In this document: one piece after another, positions 34,524 to 42,570 of the stretch
Layout of the letters: each line of letters begins with the position of its first letter
Numbering within the stretch: the first letter of the stretch is position 1
Origin: Azospirillum thermophilum
Lineage (GTDB): Bacteria; Pseudomonadota; Alphaproteobacteria; Azospirillales; Azospirillaceae
Reading direction: 5' to 3'
NCBI RefSeq assembly: GCF_003130795.1
Contig: NZ_CP029356.1
Span: forward strand, 248,001-312,000
Length of the DNA stretch: 64,000 nt
The notes under the pieces: model-generated
Databases searched by the model: none
Told to the model about the DNA's origin: nothing
The model's input: only the letters and a program-made list of their open reading frames with translations
Made by a program: the position numbers and the translations under genes

Positions 34524-35420
34524 ATGCTGACGATGCTGGGCCTGCGCAGGCGCTTCGACCTCCCCCTGGCCAAGGATCCCTCCTCGCGCTTCCTCGTCTG
34601 GATCACCGCGCTGATGGTGTATCTGGCGACGCTGTCGCTGTGCGGCGCGATGGTCGTCTCCGACCTCGCCCGGCGCTGGGACAGCGGGCTGGCCGGCGGG
34701 CTGACGGTGCAGATCGCGCCGCTCGCCGGCAACGGCGCCGCTCCGCTGAACGAGCGGGTCGAGGCGGCGCTGACCGTGCTGCGCTCCACCCCCGGCATCC
34801 GCAGCGCCGGCGCCCTGTCGCCGGACGAGACCGGACGGCTGCTGGAGCCCTGGCTGGGGCCGGGGGCCGCCGACCCGCTGCTGCCCATGCCGCGGCTGAT
34901 CGACGTGGTCACCGACGGGCCGGTGGACACCGCCTCGCTGGCCGAGCGGCTGAAGTCGGCGGCCCCCGGCGCGACGCTGGACGACCATGCGGTCTGGCTG
35001 GCCGACCTGCGCAGCTTCGCCCGCGCGCTGGAGGGGGCGGCGCTGGCCGTCGTGCTGCTGATCGGCAGCGCCGGCGTCATGTCGGTGGTCTTCGCCGTCC
35101 GCGCCGGGCTGGCGATCCACCGCAACCTGGTGGAGCTGCTGCACCTGATGGGCGCCACCGACCGCTATGTCTCGCGCCAGTTCGAGGCGCATGTGACGGG
35201 TCTGGCGCTGCGCGGCGGCACGGTCGGGCTGGTCCTGGCGCTGGCGACGCTGGGCGGCGTGATGCATGCCGCGGACCGGCTGCAGGCCGGGCTGCTGCCC
35301 GACGTCGGGCTGCAGCCCTGGCAATGGGGCGTGCTGGTGCTGGTGCCGCTGGCGGCCGCCCTGCTGGCGACCGCGACCGCGCGCTGGACCGTGCTGCGCA
35401 CCCTGGAGTCGCTGCCGTGA
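34524..35420 (+). CDS. ftsX: Cell division protein FtsX
   Basis: The 298-residue inner-membrane protein has one N-terminal helix (about 25-48), a periplasmic domain (about 50-165) and three further helices in the FtsX/MacB fold, ending with the family's W..L..LP terminus. It partners FtsE. AAGGAG lies 7 bases upstream of the ATG. Its stop overlaps the start of the following ydcF-like gene (GTGA), which suggests translational coupling. Confidence 0.9.
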   Translation: MLTMLGLRRRFDLPLAKDPSSRFLVWITALMVYLATLSLCGAMVVSDLARRWDSGLAGGLTVQIAPLAGNGAAPLNERVEAALTVLRSTPGIRSAGALSPDETGRLLEPWLGPGAADPLLPMPRLIDVVTDGPVDTASLAERLKSAAPGATLDDHAVWLADLRSFARALEGAALAVVLLIGSAGVMSVVFAVRAGLAIHRNLVELLHLMGATDRYVSRQFEAHVTGLALRGGTVGLVLALATLGGVMHAADRLQAGLLPDVGLQPWQWGVLVLVPLAAALLATATARWTVLRTLESLP

Positions 35421-36070
35421 CCGGTCGCGCCGCGCCGCCGGGCCGCCGCCGCGACAGGCTGGCGCGCGTCGCCGTCCGGCTGGCGGTGGCCGCCCTGCTG
35501 CTGGGCGGGCTGTGGGCGGGCGGGCTGGCGTGGTTCGCCGCCGACGTGCCGCGCAACGCCCCCGATCCGGCGGGCGCCGAGGCGCAACGGCAGACCGACG
35601 CGGTGGTGGTGCTGACCGGGGGAAGCGGGCGGCTCGGCACCGGGCTGGAGCTGCTGGCGGCCGGCCAGGCGAAGAAGCTGTTCGTCTCCGGCGTCTATGA
35701 CGGCGTCGAGGTGCAGGAACTGCTGAAGCTGTCGCGCCGCCGCCCGCACGACATGGAATGCTGCATCACGCTGGGCTACACGGCCGACAGCACGATCGGC
35801 AACGCCTACGAGACGGCGGACTGGATGCGCGAGCAGGGGTTCCGCTCGCTGCGGCTGGTCACCGCCAACTACCACATGCGGCGAAGCCTGCTGGAGTTCC
35901 ACATGGCGATGCCGGACATGGAGGTGATTCCCCACCCGGTGGTGGCGCCGACCGTGCATCTGGCGGACTGGTGGATGTGGCCGGGCACCGCCAACCTGTT
36001 GATGAACGAGTACAACAAGCTGCTGCTGGCCTACGGCCGCTATCTGATCGGCCGCGCGCTGGGCGACTGA
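35417..36070 (+). CDS. YdcF/ElyC-family (DUF218) membrane-anchored protein
   Basis: The 217-residue protein has one N-terminal membrane helix (about 18-40) and a DUF218 domain with the motifs DAVVVLTGGSGRL, ETADWM and LVTANYHMRRS. Family members such as ElyC and SanA influence the cell envelope and peptidoglycan, consistent with its place after ftsEX. It starts at a GTG overlapping the ftsX stop by 4 bases. In other Alphaproteobacteria the same gene follows ftsX, which supports a link to envelope assembly. Confidence 0.88.
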   Translation: MTGRAAPPGRRRDRLARVAVRLAVAALLLGGLWAGGLAWFAADVPRNAPDPAGAEAQRQTDAVVVLTGGSGRLGTGLELLAAGQAKKLFVSGVYDGVEVQELLKLSRRRPHDMECCITLGYTADSTIGNAYETADWMREQGFRSLRLVTANYHMRRSLLEFHMAMPDMEVIPHPVVAPTVHLADWWMWPGTANLLMNEYNKLLLAYGRYLIGRALGD

Positions 36071-36229
36071 CGGCGGCGGCGGAGCGGCGGCGCTGCCCCA
36101 AAAAGTCCCGCCTCCTTGTCATCCGCAGACCACACGCATTTTAATAATAATCCCGTCGAGCCATCGCCCTACCACCGATTATCGGTAAGCGGGGTGTCCG
36201 GAATACTTGCAAAGAGGACAGGCAGAAAA

Positions 36230-37720
36230 ATGGCGGGAAGCACCTTTACCGGGACCGGCAAGACGGTGGTCGTGATCGACAGCGGCTGGGGCTCGGCGTG
36301 GGACAAGGGGAAGATGGTCTACCAGTACGACTTCGGCGAGCGCGACGGCGACGCGCGCAGCTCGAACCCCAATGCCCACGGCGCACGGGTGACCGCCACG
36401 GTCCTGAAGAGCGCGCCCGACGTCAACGTCATCGAGCTGAAGGTGACGGACGCCAACGGGTCGGCCGACACCGCCACCATCGAAAGGGCGCTGCAGTGGG
36501 TGGTGAAGAACGTCGACGCCTATGACATCGCCTCGGTGAACCTGTCGATGGTGTCCGGCGCGGCGTCGAGCCACACCAGCTCCGCCCTGTCGGACGAGTT
36601 CGCGGCGCTGGCCGCCAAGAACGTCGTCACCGCCGTGGCGGCCGGCAACGCCGGCTACAACGCCGCCCGCAGCGTGTCGGTCTATGCGGCCGATCCGAAC
36701 GTGGTGTGCGTCTCCGCCTCCGACGGCGACGGCGGGTTCCCGAGCTGGTCGCAGCGCAACTCCAAGGTCACCGACCTCTGCGCCGACGGCGTGATGGTGC
36801 CGATCAAGAACCTGGCCGGCCAGACGCTGAGCTACGGCGGCTCCTCCTTCTCCGCCCCGCAGGTCGCGGCGGCCGCGGCGCTGGTGCAGCAGGCGTCGGA
36901 GAAGCTGTACGGCAAGAGCCTGACGGTGCGCGAGTTCGTCGACCTCGCCCGCTCGACCGGCAAGGTGCTGAGCAGCAGCGACGGCTTCATCGAGCTGAAC
37001 ACCGACGCCATGCTGGCCAAGCTCGCCAAGGGCGCGCCGCAGGGTCCCCAGGTGCCGGCCCCGTCGCAACCGTCGACCGACCTGACCTCCATCGTGATCA
37101 AGGCGCACGGCTCGGCGGCGGGCGGCGTCAACCCGCACTTCAACCTGCTGGTGGACGGCAGGAAGATCGGCGAAGGCTGGGCCGGGGCGACGAAGGACTT
37201 CACCTTCAAGACCAAGCTGGCCGCCGATCAGGCCCACAAGATCCAGATCCAGTACGACAACGACGGCGTGGCGAACGGCCAGGACCGCAACCTGCACATC
37301 GACAAGATCACGATCAACGGCCACGCCATCGCCCCGACCGATTCCATGGTGCGCTACGACAAGGGTGCGCTGGACGGCCGCGACGTCGCCGCCGGCCAGT
37401 CGACCATGGCCTGGAAGGGCACGCTGGTGGTGAATGCCGGCAAGGGCTACTTCCCGGGCACCACCGCCAAGGTCGCCGAGGCGGACGACCGCCAGGACGC
37501 CGGGGACGCCGGCCACGACGCGGCGCTGGCCGACTGGACCTATGCCGCCACCGCCGCCCATGCGGCGAGCGACGCGGCCCGCTCGGCCGGCGCCGACCAC
37601 GCCGGTTATGCGACGGCCGAGTATGCGACGGCGCATGAGGCCGCCGGCCACGACTGGCACGACGGCCCGGCCGGCCACGGGCAGCACCTGCTGCACGGCG
37701 CCGACGCGCTGGCCGCCTGA
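36230..37720 (+). CDS. Leaderless S8 subtilisin-like peptidase with CBM60-like module and Ala/His-rich tail
   Basis: The 496-residue protein starts almost directly with the subtilase core. Asp17 (VVVIDSG), His50 (NAHG), Asn140 (AAGN) and Ser206 (GSSFSAP) make a full catalytic set. There is no signal peptide and no propeptide. Residues about 322-445 form a carbohydrate-binding module of the CBM60 (xylan-binding) pattern, nearly the same as the second module of the GH5 enzyme at 57.2 kb (shared blocks NGQDRNL and YDKGALDGRD). The tail (about 455-496) is rich in Ala, His and Asp and ends LLHGADALAA. It is probably secreted by a signal-peptide-independent route, perhaps acting on EPS-associated proteins. 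The ATG at 36230 has GAGGA upstream. Confidence 0.82.
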   Translation: MAGSTFTGTGKTVVVIDSGWGSAWDKGKMVYQYDFGERDGDARSSNPNAHGARVTATVLKSAPDVNVIELKVTDANGSADTATIERALQWVVKNVDAYDIASVNLSMVSGAASSHTSSALSDEFAALAAKNVVTAVAAGNAGYNAARSVSVYAADPNVVCVSASDGDGGFPSWSQRNSKVTDLCADGVMVPIKNLAGQTLSYGGSSFSAPQVAAAAALVQQASEKLYGKSLTVREFVDLARSTGKVLSSSDGFIELNTDAMLAKLAKGAPQGPQVPAPSQPSTDLTSIVIKAHGSAAGGVNPHFNLLVDGRKIGEGWAGATKDFTFKTKLAADQAHKIQIQYDNDGVANGQDRNLHIDKITINGHAIAPTDSMVRYDKGALDGRDVAAGQSTMAWKGTLVVNAGKGYFPGTTAKVAEADDRQDAGDAGHDAALADWTYAATAAHAASDAARSAGADHAGYATAEYATAHEAAGHDWHDGPAGHGQHLLHGADALAA

Positions 37721-37892
37721 TCCCGGCGAAGCCCGGCCCGGCGGCCGGGAGGACGGGCCGGCGGGGCAAAGGGGTGGAACGCCGCAATGGCCGACTTCCC
37801 CCCTTCCCGCGGACGGGAACATGCTATAGTCGGGATCGCGCCGCATCGCCGGCGCGGTCCCGTCCCGCTGCCCCGAAGCTCCCCGAACCCCC

Positions 37893-38084
37893 ATGTTCAT
37901 GGTCGATGAAGAGACGGCTGCCGCGATCCAGAACGCCTTCTGCGAAAAGGGCGAGTGGGCGGCCGTGGTCGAACTGCGCCAGCACTTCAAGATCAGCGAC
38001 AATGCCGAGGCGCTGAAGGCGGTCCGCGTGATCGCCGGCTGGCGCAAGCCGCGGATGCAGGCCGATCTGACCTCCGGCGGATAG
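37893..38084 (+). CDS. Small conserved hypothetical protein
   Basis: The 63-residue protein (MFMVDEETAAAIQNAF...) is helical and slightly acidic, with a Trp-Arg-Lys motif (GWRKPRM) near the end. I do not recognise a function. Codon usage fits the neighbours. A second in-frame ATG two codons later is an alternative start. It stands alone after the subtilase gene. Confidence 0.55.
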   Translation: MFMVDEETAAAIQNAFCEKGEWAAVVELRQHFKISDNAEALKAVRVIAGWRKPRMQADLTSGG

Positions 38085-38395
38085 GCCCCCTCCCAAGGCC
38101 GGTCCCGGTGCCGGCGGCGATGGGCTTCGGTCCTATGCCGGGAAGGCGCCGCATGCCGGCCTTCCGGCAGAGCGGGGGACGGGGCCTGGGCTTGCGGCGA
38201 TGTGACTTTTGCCGGTCTTGCGGCCGGCGGCCACGGCCGGTACCGTGTCCGCACGCCCGACAGACACGACCGGCAGCGACAGCGCAGGATTTGCCCCGAT
38301 GCCCCCCTTGAACCGGGAGCCGTCGGGCACTAGCTGCTGAGGCGGCCCGCGCGGGCGTTCGACAGCAACCCCGACAACCGACAGCGAGACGACCG
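38085..38395. other. Intergenic region without recognisable content
   Basis: This 311-bp stretch has only short frames with Arg/Gly/Pro-rich translations that look like chance. I see no repeat, hairpin with T-run or operator. Confidence 0.45.
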
Positions 38396-38590
38396 ATGAA
38401 CGACCTGCCCCACCGGCAGACGTGGCGCTGCCGCGTTGCCGAACTGCTTCAGGACCCGATCGCCCAGGCGCTGCTGCGCCGCGACCGGCTGACCGACGCC
38501 GCGGTGCTGGCCCAGCTTTCGCCCATCGCCGACCATCTGCGCGGCGCCGGGTCCCTCAGAGCTTCAGCCCCGCAACACCATCCAGATTGA
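38396..38590 (+). CDS. Possible small protein
   Basis: The frame encodes 64 residues (MNDLPHRQTWRCRVAELLQDPIAQALLRRDRL...), whose middle forms a credible amphipathic helix. The last dozen residues overlap the convergent pentapeptide gene and look unnatural, so the gene may be truncated or the frame may be chance. No function can be named. Confidence 0.4.
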   Translation: MNDLPHRQTWRCRVAELLQDPIAQALLRRDRLTDAAVLAQLSPIADHLRGAGSLRASAPQHHPD

Positions 38591-39851
38591 CGCCGTCCAG
38601 CAGGGCGCGGCGCTCCACCTTGGCGCCGAACAGCTTGGCGCCGCTGAGGTCCGCCTTGCCGAGGTCGCAGCCGATCAGGGTGGCGAAGGAGAGGTCGGCC
38701 CCCGACAGGTTCGCGGTGCGCAGGCAGGCCCCCGACAGGTCGGCATAGCGCAGCCGCGCGCCGGACAGGTCCGCGCAGCGCGACCGCTGCTCGTCGAACA
38801 CCAGCGAGCGGAGGTTGACGTTGCGCAGGTCGGCGTTGTTCAGCTTCGCCCGCTTCAGGTTCACGCCGCGCAGGTCGCCGCCGGCCAGCGTCGCCCCGCG
38901 GAAATCGGCGTTGTCCAGGGTCGCCGCCTGCAACTGCACCCCCGACAGGTCGAGCCCGTAGAAGGTCCCGCCCGACGCCCGCAGCATGGTGAGGCAGGCA
39001 TGGGCCAGCGACGGCGCATGGCGCAGGTCGAAACCCGAGAGATCGAGCGCCGTGCCCTGCGCCCCGCCCGACCCCACCCAGGCCATGTGGTCGTGCAGCA
39101 GATCCTCCAGCGACCGGCCGAGTTCGGCGATCACCCGGCCGACCGGCTTGTCGGTCAACGCCTCGCTGGTGTCGGCGTCGGTGAGGTCGGTCATGACCAT
39201 CGAGGTGCCGGTCAGCACCGCCCCGCGCAGGCAGGCGCCCCGCAGGTCGGCGCCCGACAGGTCCGCCCCCTCCAGGTTCGACCCGCTGAAGTTGGCGCCG
39301 CGCATGGTGGCGCGCACCAGCTTGCATCCCTTCATCACCGCGTCGGTGAAGTCGGTGTGGATCGCCATGGCGCCGGACAGCCGCGCGTTGGTCAGGTTGG
39401 CGCCGGAAAGGTCGGCGCCCGACGCCTCCGACGGGCGGGACTCGATCTGCAGCAGGCGGAGGTTGCCGTCGCGGTCCTTCTCGGCCAGCGAGCCGTCGCG
39501 CAGGTCGGCCTCGAACAGGTTGGCGCCGACGAGGACGGCGCCGCGCAGGCAGGCGCCGCGCAGGTCGGTCTTGATCAGGCTGGCGCCCTCCAGGTTCGCC
39601 TGGCGCAGATCGGCGGCGAACAGGGCGGCGCAGTCGAGCTTCGCCCCCGACAGGTTGGCGCCGCGCAGCACCGCCCCGGTGAAATCGGCATGGGCGAGGT
39701 CGCGGTGCGACAGGTCGAGGTGCGACAGGTCGTGGAAGGACAGGATCGCCCGCGCCCCGCCGATGCGGGCGTTGCGGAACATCTCGTGCCGGCGCACCGC
39801 CTGGTCGAGCTGCATCTGGTCGAGACGGATCATGGGTCGTTGCTGGGTCAT
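38556..39851 (-). CDS. Pentapeptide-repeat protein
   Basis: The 431-residue protein consists largely of pentapeptide repeats of the A(D/N)LXX type (ADLSGANL, ADLRGACL and so on) in three blocks, about residues 45-130, 145-235 and 290-425. Linkers at about 130-145 and 235-290 separate them. It should fold as right-handed quadrilateral beta-helices. No signal peptide or membrane helix is seen. Such proteins range from gyrase-protecting DNA mimics to uncharacterised scaffolds, and nothing here identifies the role. The ATG at 39851 was chosen over a TTG nine codons earlier. Confidence 0.88.
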   Translation of the reverse strand: MTQQRPMIRLDQMQLDQAVRRHEMFRNARIGGARAILSFHDLSHLDLSHRDLAHADFTGAVLRGANLSGAKLDCAALFAADLRQANLEGASLIKTDLRGACLRGAVLVGANLFEADLRDGSLAEKDRDGNLRLLQIESRPSEASGADLSGANLTNARLSGAMAIHTDFTDAVMKGCKLVRATMRGANFSGSNLEGADLSGADLRGACLRGAVLTGTSMVMTDLTDADTSEALTDKPVGRVIAELGRSLEDLLHDHMAWVGSGGAQGTALDLSGFDLRHAPSLAHACLTMLRASGGTFYGLDLSGVQLQAATLDNADFRGATLAGGDLRGVNLKRAKLNNADLRNVNLRSLVFDEQRSRCADLSGARLRYADLSGACLRTANLSGADLSFATLIGCDLGKADLSGAKLFGAKVERRALLDGVNLDGVAGLKL

Positions 39852-39926
39852 GGCGCGCCGAACCTGGTCGTTGCGCAACTGTCGCGCGCCGCCGCTTCAG
39901 ATTTGGTTAAAATGTCACGCGGTCGG

Positions 39927-42086
39927 TCACGCCGCCGTCTGGCGATGCACGGGGCGGCCGGGCGGCCCGACGGACAGGGCGGCCAGCGCCTCCCGGAGCT
40001 GGTCCGGCGGATAGGGCTTGTGCAGCAGCCGGCATCCCGCCGCCGCCGCCTCGCGGATGCGTTCGGCGGCGGTGTCGCCGGTCATGACGATGGCGGGGAC
40101 CGGGCCGCCGGTCATCTCCGCCACGCGGCGGATCACCTGGACGCCCGTCAGGGAGCCCGGCAGGCGGAAATCGGTCACCACCACGTCCGGCCGCTTGCCG
40201 GAGGCGCGCAGCAGGTCCAGCGCCGCTCCGCCGTCGGCCGCCGCCATCACCTGATGCCCCCAGCTCTCCAGCAGCATCGTGACGCCGCTGCGCTGAACCG
40301 GATCGTCCTCCACCACCAGGATCAGGCGCGGCGCGGCCGGACCGGCGGCGTCCCCCGCCGTGCCGGCCGACTCCTCGCCCCGCCGTTCCGCGCCCGAGAC
40401 GGGCACGGTGATGGAGAAGACCGAGCCCTGGCCGTAGCGCGAGCGCACCTCCACCACATGGCCGAGCAGGGCCGCCTTGCGCCGCACCTTGGAGAGGCCG
40501 AGGCCGAGGCCGTGGCGGCTGTCGCGCTCCGGATTGCCGAGCTGGACGAAGTCCTCGAAGATCGCGTCGAGATGTTCGGTCGGAATGCCGGAGCCGGTGT
40601 CCCACACCTCCACCCGCAGCCACTGGCCACGGCGGCGGCAGCCAAGCACGATGCGGCCCTCGCGGGTGTAGGTCACGGCGTTGCGCAGCAGGTCGCGCAG
40701 CATCCGGGTGAACAGCGCGCGGTCGGTGCGCACCGTCGCGTCGCAGGGCAGGACGCGGAACTCCAGCCCCTTCTCCGCCGCCGCCGCGCGGAACTCGGCG
40801 CCCACCGTCTCCAGCACCGGGCCGATCGGCACGTCGGCGACCTCCGGCCGGACCACCCCGGCGTCGAGCGTGGCGACCTCCAGCAGGGCGTGCAGCAGGT
40901 TCTCGCCGCTGTCCAGCGCCTGCCCCATCTTCTCGCCGATGGAACGGTCGCGCGGGTCGGCCAGCCGCTCCATCAGCAGATGGTGGAACAGCCGCAAGGC
41001 CTGGAAGGGCTGGCGCAGGTCGTGGTTGGCAGCGGAGAGGAAGCGTGCCTTGGCCTGGTTCGCCCGTTCCTTCTCGGCCAGCGCCCGCACCAGCTTGTGG
41101 TTGAGCGAGCGCAGGTCGGCGGTGCGGTCCGCCACCCGCTGTTCGAGCTGGGCATTGGCGTTGGTCAGCGCGCGGCGGGCCTGCTCCTCCCGCCGCAGGC
41201 TGCCGAAGCCGATCCAGGCGATGGCGCCCAGCGCGACGAGGCCGAGGAGGACCAGCCCAAGCCCGCGCTGCAGCCGGGTGTGCCAGGACAGCAGGATCGT
41301 CGCATGGGGGACGGCAACCGCCACGGTGACCGGCACGGTGCGCATCTGCTTCAGGCCGACCAGCACCGTGCGGCCCTCCAGAACACGGTCGCGCAGCACC
41401 GTCTCCTCTCCCGCAACCAGCGCCGGCAGCGCGCCGAGAGTCGCCGCGCCGGCCCCCGCCAGCCGGCGGCCGTCCTGCCGGAACAGGCCGGCCGTCACGT
41501 CCGGCCCCATGCTGAGGTTGCCGGCGACCGACGACAGCGCATCGGGCGGCAGGGCGAGCAGCACCGCCCCCTCCGTCGCTCCGGACGGACCGTGCAGCGG
41601 GCGGGCGAGGATGACGGCGGTGCGCCCGTCGACCGGGGCGGTGGTGATGAGGGTGCCCGCTCCGCCCGCCGGAGCGCTGCCCGCCGGGTCGAAGAGCGCC
41701 TGCATGTCCGCCGGCGGCAGCGGCGGCGGCGCGCCCGCCAGGGGCCGGCCCTGCGGATCGACCGCGGACAGCACGCCGAACTCCCCCGCCGCCAGGATCG
41801 CCTTGACCGAGGGACGCTCCAGAATCCCGATGCCGCGCTCCTGCTCCGTCAGGATGGCGAGGCGCAGCAGGGTGGTCGAGGCGCCCTCCAGCACCGTCTC
41901 CACATGGCCGCCGAGCAGGCGGGCGGCCTCGCCGACGCGCTGTTCGGCGCGGTGCAGGGTGTCGAACCGGTCGAGCAGGCTCATCACCCCCCAGGCGCCG
42001 ACGCCCAGCAGGCCGAGCAGGATGGTGCCCGCGGCAAAGACGGTCTTCAGGGTCGGCACCAGGGCATGGGCAGGAAACCGGGACAT
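39927..42086 (-). CDS. Hybrid sensor histidine kinase/response regulator
   Basis: The 719-residue protein has two membrane helices (about 13-37 and 265-290) around a periplasmic sensor of the double-Cache type. A coiled coil follows, then a HisKA domain with the phospho-accepting histidine in ANHDLRQP. The ATPase domain has N-box RNAVTYT, WDTGSGIP and HGLGLGLS, and a receiver domain (about 595-710) has the acceptor Asp in VVTDFRLPG. The HDLRQP motif marks the kinase subfamily often linked to alphaproteobacterial receiver fusions. There is no cognate regulator gene next to it, so output must go through another protein. Confidence 0.92.
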   Translation of the reverse strand: MSRFPAHALVPTLKTVFAAGTILLGLLGVGAWGVMSLLDRFDTLHRAEQRVGEAARLLGGHVETVLEGASTTLLRLAILTEQERGIGILERPSVKAILAAGEFGVLSAVDPQGRPLAGAPPPLPPADMQALFDPAGSAPAGGAGTLITTAPVDGRTAVILARPLHGPSGATEGAVLLALPPDALSSVAGNLSMGPDVTAGLFRQDGRRLAGAGAATLGALPALVAGEETVLRDRVLEGRTVLVGLKQMRTVPVTVAVAVPHATILLSWHTRLQRGLGLVLLGLVALGAIAWIGFGSLRREEQARRALTNANAQLEQRVADRTADLRSLNHKLVRALAEKERANQAKARFLSAANHDLRQPFQALRLFHHLLMERLADPRDRSIGEKMGQALDSGENLLHALLEVATLDAGVVRPEVADVPIGPVLETVGAEFRAAAAEKGLEFRVLPCDATVRTDRALFTRMLRDLLRNAVTYTREGRIVLGCRRRGQWLRVEVWDTGSGIPTEHLDAIFEDFVQLGNPERDSRHGLGLGLSKVRRKAALLGHVVEVRSRYGQGSVFSITVPVSGAERRGEESAGTAGDAAGPAAPRLILVVEDDPVQRSGVTMLLESWGHQVMAAADGGAALDLLRASGKRPDVVVTDFRLPGSLTGVQVIRRVAEMTGGPVPAIVMTGDTAAERIREAAAAGCRLLHKPYPPDQLREALAALSVGPPGRPVHRQTAA

Positions 42087-42570
42087 CGGCAGCGCGGTTG
42101 GTCTGGGTGACCACCGGCGGCGGACGCCGGGTGGTGGGGACGGGGGGTGGAGCGGTTCAGATCAGGCCGGATCGGCGGACGGCGGAAGACTCGACGACAG
42201 AGACAGAGATGGCTGAACCATTGGTTGCCGATCCCGCGGCAGACGAGCAGCAGCTTGCCACAGAGGATGGAACGGGCCGGCTTCTTGCCACGAAACGGTA
42301 ATCATCAGTCTGCCGAAGCGGTAATCGTTACTTTGCTCTATTTACGCTTTCGGACCATACCATGGCAGGCATTCCGCAGCGACCCGCCATCGAGGCTATA
42401 TCAATGCTCATACGGCGCCGGATCTTTGGGATGGATCCTTCAGGACGGGTTATCGCGCGGACGGCGATGCGGCTGCGGACTCCGGCGTCGGGGATCAATG
42501 AGGCGGCCGGCTTGTTCTTCCATCACCGGCGCAGCCCCCTGCGCAGTCTCCCCATCGTGCGAGGCCCAGA
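42087..42570. other. Divergent intergenic region before glgX, with a direct repeat
   Basis: The 484-bp gap has no convincing gene. Between 42291 and 42326 lies a direct repeat, CGAAACGGTAATC and CGAAGCGGTAATC, 23 bp apart (about two helical turns). The second copy leads into the palindrome GTAATCGTTAC (42321-42331) and an AT-rich stretch. This may be the glgX promoter with a regulator site. Confidence 0.4.

Noticed and set aside
38133..38330. Minus-strand frame of 65 codons
   Set aside because: It has no family pattern or ribosome site, and the composition looks like non-coding DNA.
39000..42110. Long plus-strand frame opposite the pentapeptide and histidine kinase genes
   Set aside because: It is a shadow; the repeated pattern comes from the pentapeptide repeats read in antisense.
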